Of a DNA stretch of 11,212 nucleotides, positions 7,780-11,212 are shown in pieces. The position numbers were made by a program, and so were the translations under genes. The DNA is taken from assembly GCA_002441055.1 (NCBI GenBank), contig DJWR01000122.1, forward strand, positions 2,660 to 13,871, read 5' to 3'. Position 1 is the stretch's first letter, and each line of letters opens with the position of its first letter. This DNA comes from Caulobacteraceae bacterium UBA6225. Its GTDB lineage: Bacteria; Pseudomonadota; Alphaproteobacteria; Caulobacterales; Caulobacteraceae. Below the pieces are notes generated by a model that was given only the letters and a program-made list of their open reading frames with translations, did not search any database and was not told the origin of the DNA.

Positions 7780-8651
7780 GCGAAGGGCCGGTCCGGCTCG
7801 GCGGGCAGGACACGCTCCACATAGGCCTTCAGCGCCTCGGTGGCGGCCTGTGGGTCGCCGGCCAAGGCGGCTGGCGCGACCGTCGGGCCGAGGGTCAGGC
7901 CATACTGGCCGCCCCGCTTGTTCAGCAGCTCGTGGAAAAGGGTGATGTCCCGCAATTCGGCGGAAAACCGGTTGAACAGGTGAAACAGGGTCGACCAGGG
8001 GCCGGTCACATGCAGGGGCACGACCGGCGCCTCATACTTGCGGGCGATGGAGACGGCGCTGCTCATCCAGGGGGGATCGGCCAGCAGGCCGTCGGGCTGG
8101 CGCCGGGCCAACCGCCCGGAGGGAAAGATCACCAGGGCGCGTTCGGCCTCCATGGCCTCCCGGGTGCGCTGCAGGGTCAGGCGGGTGCGTTCGCGGGTGC
8201 GCTTTTCCTCCACCCACTCCACGGGAATCAGCACGTCGGAAAAGCCGGCCGCCACCCGGTGGGCGTCGGAATTGGCGTAGAAGCAGAGGTCCGGCCGCCG
8301 GGCCTTGAAGGCGTCATAGACCGCCACCCCGTCGGCGATGCCGGTGGGATGGTTGGCGATCACCACTACGCGCCCCTGTTTCGGCAGCCGGTCGAGGCCA
8401 TTCACCGAGAGCTTCACATCCAGCAGGCCAGACACCCGCTCCAGGGCCTCGCGGCCCGGCAGGGGGGCGATGGCGTCGGCCATCCGCCGGGCCTTGCCAT
8501 AGTCCAGCAGTCCATAGAGGGCCGGCCGCAACAGGGGCCAGGCGGGGTGGCGGCTCAGGGCCGGTGCGCGCTCGGCGATGAGCACGTCCACGATGTGGTC
8601 GTGACGTCGCGCGGCGGGGCGCAGGATTTCCGTGGACGAAGCGACGCTCAT
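7776..8651 (-). CDS. PlsC-type lysophospholipid acyltransferase family protein
   Basis: Glycerolipid acyltransferase-fold protein of 291 residues, expected to move an acyl chain from acyl-ACP or acyl-CoA to a lysolipid or related acceptor at the inner membrane. The sequence shows motif I NHPTGIAD (NHX4D, H101 and D107), motif III FPSGRLARR (176-184, in place of the usual FPEGTR) and motif IV VPLHV (211-215). No confident transmembrane helix is seen, so it is probably a peripheral membrane enzyme. The FPSG variant and the YANSDAHR and RGGQYGLTLG segments suggest one of the less studied LPLAT branches (hemolysin-like or ornithine-lipid-like) rather than housekeeping PlsC; the substrate is unknown. 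It is the first gene of the leftward operon. The ATG at 8651 lacks a clear Shine-Dalgarno. The reading frame stays open upstream across mmsA, but that extension is antisense to a real gene and is not coding. Confidence 0.85.
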   Translation of the reverse strand: MSVASSTEILRPAARRHDHIVDVLIAERAPALSRHPAWPLLRPALYGLLDYGKARRMADAIAPLPGREALERVSGLLDVKLSVNGLDRLPKQGRVVVIANHPTGIADGVAVYDAFKARRPDLCFYANSDAHRVAAGFSDVLIPVEWVEEKRTRERTRLTLQRTREAMEAERALVIFPSGRLARRQPDGLLADPPWMSSAVSIARKYEAPVVPLHVTGPWSTLFHLFNRFSAELRDITLFHELLNKRGGQYGLTLGPTVAPAALAGDPQAATEALKAYVERVLPAEPDRPFA

Positions 8652-8729
8652 GCCGCGGCAGAATGCGCCTGAGCCTGCAATTTGGGCAAGCGCTAGGCGT
8701 AGGCGCAGGCCCGGCCTAAGCTTCCCCCC
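8652..8729. promoter_or_regulatory. Divergent intergenic region with promoters for the leftward operon and mmsA
   Basis: These 78 bases separate two divergent genes, so both promoters must lie here or inside the 5' coding ends. For mmsA there is no Shine-Dalgarno. A GCCTAAGC (8714-8721) stands 8 bases before the ATG, a possible -10 element resembling Caulobacter GCTANAWC, which would give a leaderless or nearly leaderless message. On the other strand, TTGCCC with a downstream GCTCAGGC is a weak candidate for the operon. GCGCCT and GCCTGC also occur inverted as AGGCGC and GCAGGC, but not as one clean palindrome. Which elements work is a guess. Confidence 0.35.
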
Positions 8730-10241
8730 ATGCGTGAGATCAGCCACTTCATCGCCGGCCGCGCGGTCGCCGGAACCTCGGGCCGCCACTCTGAGGTCTT
8801 CGACCCCAATCTTGGGGAGGTTCAGGCCCGCGTCGCCCTGGCCTCGGCCGTTGAGCTGGACGCAGCCGTCCAGGCCGCCCTGGCCGCCCAGCCGGCCTGG
8901 GCTGCGGTCAATCCGCAGCGCCGGGCGCGGGTCATGTTCGCCTTCAAGCGCCTGGTGGAGGCGCGGATGGATGAGCTGGCCGCCCTCCTGTCGTCCGAGC
9001 ACGGCAAGGTCATCGCCGACTCGCGAGGCGACATTCAGCGAGGCCTGGAGGTGATCGAGTTCGCCTGCGGAATCCCGCATGCGCTTAAGGGCGAATATAC
9101 CGAGGGTGCGGGTCCCGGCATCGATGTCTATTCCATGCGCCAGCCCCTGGGCGTGGCGGCGGGCGTCACGCCGTTCAACTTCCCGGCCATGATCCCGATG
9201 TGGATGTTCGGGGTGGCCGTGGCGGTGGGCAACGCCTTCATCCTCAAGCCATCGGAAAAAGACCCCAGCGTGCCGGTCCGGCTCGCCGAACTGTTCATGG
9301 AGGCCGGCGCCGAGGCTGGCGTCGATGTGGCCGGCATCCTGAATGTGGTGCACGGGGACAAGGTCTGCGTCGACGCCATCCTGACCCATCCAGACATCGC
9401 CGCGGTCAGCTTCGTCGGCTCTTCGGACATCGCCCAGTACGTCTATGCAACCGGCGCGGCCCACGGGAAACGGGTGCAGGCCATGGGCGGGGCGAAGAAC
9501 CACGGCATTCTTCTGCCCGACGCCGACCTGGAGGCTGCGGCCAATGACATTCTCGGCGCCGCCTTCGGCTCGGCCGGAGAGCGCTGCATGGCCCTGCCGG
9601 TGGCGGTGCCCGTAGGCGTCAGCACCGCCGAGGCTTTCCGCGAGTTGATGGTCGCCAAGATCGAGACGCTCAAGATCGGCGTCTCCTCCGATTCGGCCGC
9701 CCAATACGGCCCGGTGGTCAGCGCCGCCCATCGCCAGAAGATCACCGACTACATCCAGATGGGGGTCGATGAGGGCGCCGAACTGGTGGTCGATGGCCGG
9801 GGCTTTTCCCTGCAGGGGCATGAGAAGGGCTTCTTCATCGGCCCTACCCTGTTCGACCATGTGAAGCCGGCCATGAAGTCCTACCAGGACGAGATCTTCG
9901 GCCCCGTCTTGCAGATCGCCCGCGCCGAGACCTTCGAAGAGGCGCTCGCCCTGCCCTCGCAGCACGCCTACGGCAACGGCGTGGCGATCTTCACCCGGAA
10001 CGGCCGCGCCGCCCGGGAATTCGCCTCCCGGGTCAATGTCGGCATGGTGGGGATCAATGTGCCGATTCCTGTGCCGGTGGCCTATCACACCTTCGGCGGC
10101 TGGAAGCGCAGCGCCTTTGGCGACGCCAACCAGCACGGGATGGAGGGCGTCCGCTTCTATACGAAGGTCAAGACGGTCACCGCCCGCTGGCCCGAGGGCG
10201 AGGCGAGCGATCAGGCTTTCGTCATCCCGACGATGAAGTAG
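8730..10241 (+). CDS. mmsA: Methylmalonate-semialdehyde dehydrogenase, CoA-acylating
   Basis: NAD-dependent aldehyde dehydrogenase of 503 residues that converts methylmalonate semialdehyde to propionyl-CoA, and malonate semialdehyde to acetyl-CoA, in valine, beta-alanine and myo-inositol breakdown; cytoplasmic. The sequence shows FNFPAMIPMWM (N150 in the oxyanion region), the catalytic loop GSAGERCMA with C286 and R285, and EIFGPVL (E388-L394). The loop MGGAKNH (252-258) replaces the ELGGK of ordinary hydrolytic aldehyde dehydrogenases and so lacks the general-base glutamate, as expected for the CoA-acylating class. No iol or mms partner genes are visible in the window. The ATG at 8730 begins the conserved N terminus (HFIAG). 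It has no Shine-Dalgarno, so it may be translated from a leaderless message. The orthologue iolA has the same chemistry; mmsA is preferred because no inositol genes are nearby. Confidence 0.95.
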   Translation: MREISHFIAGRAVAGTSGRHSEVFDPNLGEVQARVALASAVELDAAVQAALAAQPAWAAVNPQRRARVMFAFKRLVEARMDELAALLSSEHGKVIADSRGDIQRGLEVIEFACGIPHALKGEYTEGAGPGIDVYSMRQPLGVAAGVTPFNFPAMIPMWMFGVAVAVGNAFILKPSEKDPSVPVRLAELFMEAGAEAGVDVAGILNVVHGDKVCVDAILTHPDIAAVSFVGSSDIAQYVYATGAAHGKRVQAMGGAKNHGILLPDADLEAAANDILGAAFGSAGERCMALPVAVPVGVSTAEAFRELMVAKIETLKIGVSSDSAAQYGPVVSAAHRQKITDYIQMGVDEGAELVVDGRGFSLQGHEKGFFIGPTLFDHVKPAMKSYQDEIFGPVLQIARAETFEEALALPSQHAYGNGVAIFTRNGRAAREFASRVNVGMVGINVPIPVPVAYHTFGGWKRSAFGDANQHGMEGVRFYTKVKTVTARWPEGEASDQAFVIPTMK

Positions 10242-10264
10242 ACACTGAAACTCAGACGACGTCC

Positions 10265-10278
10265 GGCCCATCTGGGCC
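10265..10278 (+). terminator. Small hairpin after mmsA, possible weak terminator
   Basis: GGCCC-ATCT-GGGCC forms a perfect five-pair GC stem with a four-base loop (the outer loop bases A and T could also pair), 23 bases after the mmsA stop. No T-run follows, so it is not a standard intrinsic terminator. It may trim or attenuate readthrough into the next gene, or be chance. Confidence 0.3.
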
Positions 10279-10286
10279 AGAATTGC

Positions 10287-10291
10287 AGGAG
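10287..10291 (+). promoter_or_regulatory. Ribosome binding site of the CPDC protein
   Basis: AGGAG nine bases before the ATG at 10301. It decides for this ATG over a TTG at 10283, which would place the site inside the coding region and add six residues with no family support. Confidence 0.6.
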
Positions 10292-10300
10292 CGCGCGCGC

Positions 10301-11029
10301 ATGAAGAACTTCCGCCTCTGGGCCATCCTGGCCCTTGTCCTGGTGGTGGCTGGCGCCGGCGCCTTCGCCTATTGGAACCTCGAACTGCGCTGGAGGCCCG
10401 CCACCGTGACGAAGAACCAGGCTGAGATCGCCCGTCTGCTGGAAGGCTCAGGCTGGGTGTCGCCCGGCATTGAGGGCCGGGCCATCTACATGGTCTCATT
10501 CCGCAGCTGCCCCGACTGCCTGCGGTTCAAGGCTGAGCAGTTCCCCGACCTGCATGCGGCCGGGATCGACACCCGGGTGATCGAGGTCGCCCGGCGTGAG
10601 GTCAACGGCCTGGAGCGCTCCACCCCCGCCGAGCGGGCTACGGTGGCCGAGCTGTGGCTCAACCGCGACTGGAGCCTGTTCGAGCGCTGGGTGAGCGTTC
10701 CGGTGTCGGCCTGGGACGCGCCGGGCATTCCGCCGGCCGATGGCGACACCGCCCGCACCGCGGTGGTGGAGGCCGGCCGCAACATGGTCGACGAGCTCGT
10801 TCCCCTCCTGAAGGCCAACGGCGTCGACTTCGCCTATCCGCTGCTGGTCTGGTGGGATCAGGAGGGCCAGATGAAGGCCTGCGCCTGTGAGCGGCGGGAA
10901 ACCTACCGCTTCCTGCGCGAAGACTTGGGCCTGCCCGACAAGAGCGAGACGCCCCTGGTCCCGGCGGGTGAAGAGGACGGCCCCCCACCGCCACCCCCCG
11001 CCGCGGCAGACGATTCGGCGGCGATCTGA
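10301..11029 (+). CDS. Membrane-anchored or exported thioredoxin-like protein with CPDC and CxC motifs
   Basis: Not assigned to a named family. The product has 242 residues. After a short positive start (K2, R5) comes one hydrophobic segment (about 6-25), an uncleaved anchor or a signal peptide with a possible AFA cleavage site after A23, so the rest should face the periplasm. IYMVSFRSCPDC (62-73) looks like a strand followed by a CxxC redox centre (C70, C73). AYPLLVWW (178-185) resembles the cis-proline strand of thioredoxin folds (P180). The roughly 105 residues between them are mostly helical in character, as in a DsbA-like insertion. A second pair, CAC (C194, C196), follows the cis-proline strand. 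The tail is acidic and alanine-rich with a six-proline run. The fold and a thiol-disulphide role are inferred; metal binding or a structural role is possible. It lies 59 bases after mmsA with its own Shine-Dalgarno, so it may be read through from mmsA. Confidence 0.75.
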   Translation: MKNFRLWAILALVLVVAGAGAFAYWNLELRWRPATVTKNQAEIARLLEGSGWVSPGIEGRAIYMVSFRSCPDCLRFKAEQFPDLHAAGIDTRVIEVARREVNGLERSTPAERATVAELWLNRDWSLFERWVSVPVSAWDAPGIPPADGDTARTAVVEAGRNMVDELVPLLKANGVDFAYPLLVWWDQEGQMKACACERRETYRFLREDLGLPDKSETPLVPAGEEDGPPPPPPAAADDSAAI

Positions 11030-11061
11030 AGTCGCGCTTGGCGGATCTGGCGTCAGGCCGA

Positions 11062-11090
11062 TTGTGATGCGCGGCCGGTCAGGCTAGGGG
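11062..11090 (+). promoter_or_regulatory. Candidate sigma-70 promoter for zapE
   Basis: TTGTGAT (11062-11068) and GCTAGGGG (11083-11090) are 14 bases apart. They partly match the Caulobacter housekeeping consensus TTGACGS and GCTANAWC. A start six to eight bases after the -10 would fall at or just before the zapE ATG at 11098, giving a leaderless transcript. The second half of the -10 matches poorly. In addition, AGGGG (11086-11090) could instead act as a Shine-Dalgarno seven bases from the ATG. Confidence 0.35.
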
Positions 11091-11097
11091 CGGAGGC

Positions 11098-11212
11098 ATG
11101 ACATCCGCCCTTGAAGCCGCCTACCGCGACCGCCTGGAGCGCGGCGACATCCGACGCGATCCGGCCCAGGCCGCCGCCCTGCCGGCCCTGGCGCGGCTGG
11201 AGGCCGACCTCG
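11098..11212 (+). CDS. zapE: Probable ZapE / AFG1-like ATPase, first 38 codons only
   Basis: Only the N terminus is inside the window: an ATG followed by an open frame to the right edge. The peptide contains EAAYRDRLERGDIRRDPAQ and then an alanine- and leucine-rich helix (LPALARLEADL). This is the typical opening of AFG1/ZapE family ATPases, in which a 'Y...L...G.I..D..Q..A...L..L' pattern precedes the P-loop. The Walker motifs lie downstream and cannot be seen. ZapE proteins act at the division site on FtsZ; mitochondrial relatives act in protein quality control. The identity is a pattern match from memory on a short fragment, so moderately sure. Confidence 0.65.
   Translation, partial: MTSALEAAYRDRLERGDIRRDPAQAAALPALARLEADL

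Noticed and set aside
8652..10499. Upstream extension of the acyltransferase frame, opposite mmsA and the start of the CPDC gene
   Set aside because: The frame is open for over 600 extra codons, but the strand opposite encodes MmsA with intact catalytic motifs. The acyltransferase family begins near the ATG at 8651.
1..11212. Defence island, prophage or other mobile region
   Set aside because: Even composition, overlapping core genes and no integrase, transposase, attachment repeat or toxin-antitoxin pair. AddAB here sits in a conserved housekeeping operon.

Overview
The window is very GC-rich, densely packed chromosomal DNA that looks like core genome of an alphaproteobacterium. Caulobacterales (Caulobacter or Phenylobacterium type) is the best guess. 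The grounds are the alphaproteobacterial form of AddB, the tsaE-amgK-murU-addB-addA gene order, and possible Caulobacter-like TTG.../GCTA... promoter elements. I saw no tRNA or rRNA genes, insertion sequences, phage genes, CRISPR arrays or large repeats. No stretch without a gene exceeds about 80 bases.

Left part, minus strand (1-8651): six genes read leftward as one block. In transcription order they are a PlsC-type acyltransferase, tsaE (tRNA t6A ATPase), amgK (amino-sugar anomeric kinase), murU (MurNAc-1-phosphate uridylyltransferase), addB and addA (double-strand-break repair nuclease/helicase). Every junction overlaps. Four are 4-base ATGA or GTGA overlaps; the tsaE/amgK junction overlaps by 11 or 35 bases depending on the amgK start. 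This points to one translationally coupled operon that joins membrane lipid chemistry, tRNA modification, peptidoglycan recycling and recombinational repair. The addA 3' end, with its nuclease domain, lies outside the window.

Middle (8652-8729): a 78-base divergent intergenic region that must hold the promoters for the leftward operon and for the rightward mmsA.

Right part, plus strand (8730-11212): mmsA, a CoA-acylating methylmalonate-semialdehyde dehydrogenase of valine and inositol breakdown. Next is a small membrane-anchored or exported protein with a thioredoxin-like CPDC motif and an extra CxC pair, which I cannot assign to a named family. Last is the first 38 codons of a probable zapE (AFG1-like ATPase), possibly driven from its own promoter as a near-leaderless message.

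I found no convincing undescribed multi-gene system. The items most worth a second look are the CPDC/CxC protein, the acyltransferase whose phosphate-binding motif is FPSGR rather than FPEGTR, and the tightly coupled mixed-function operon.
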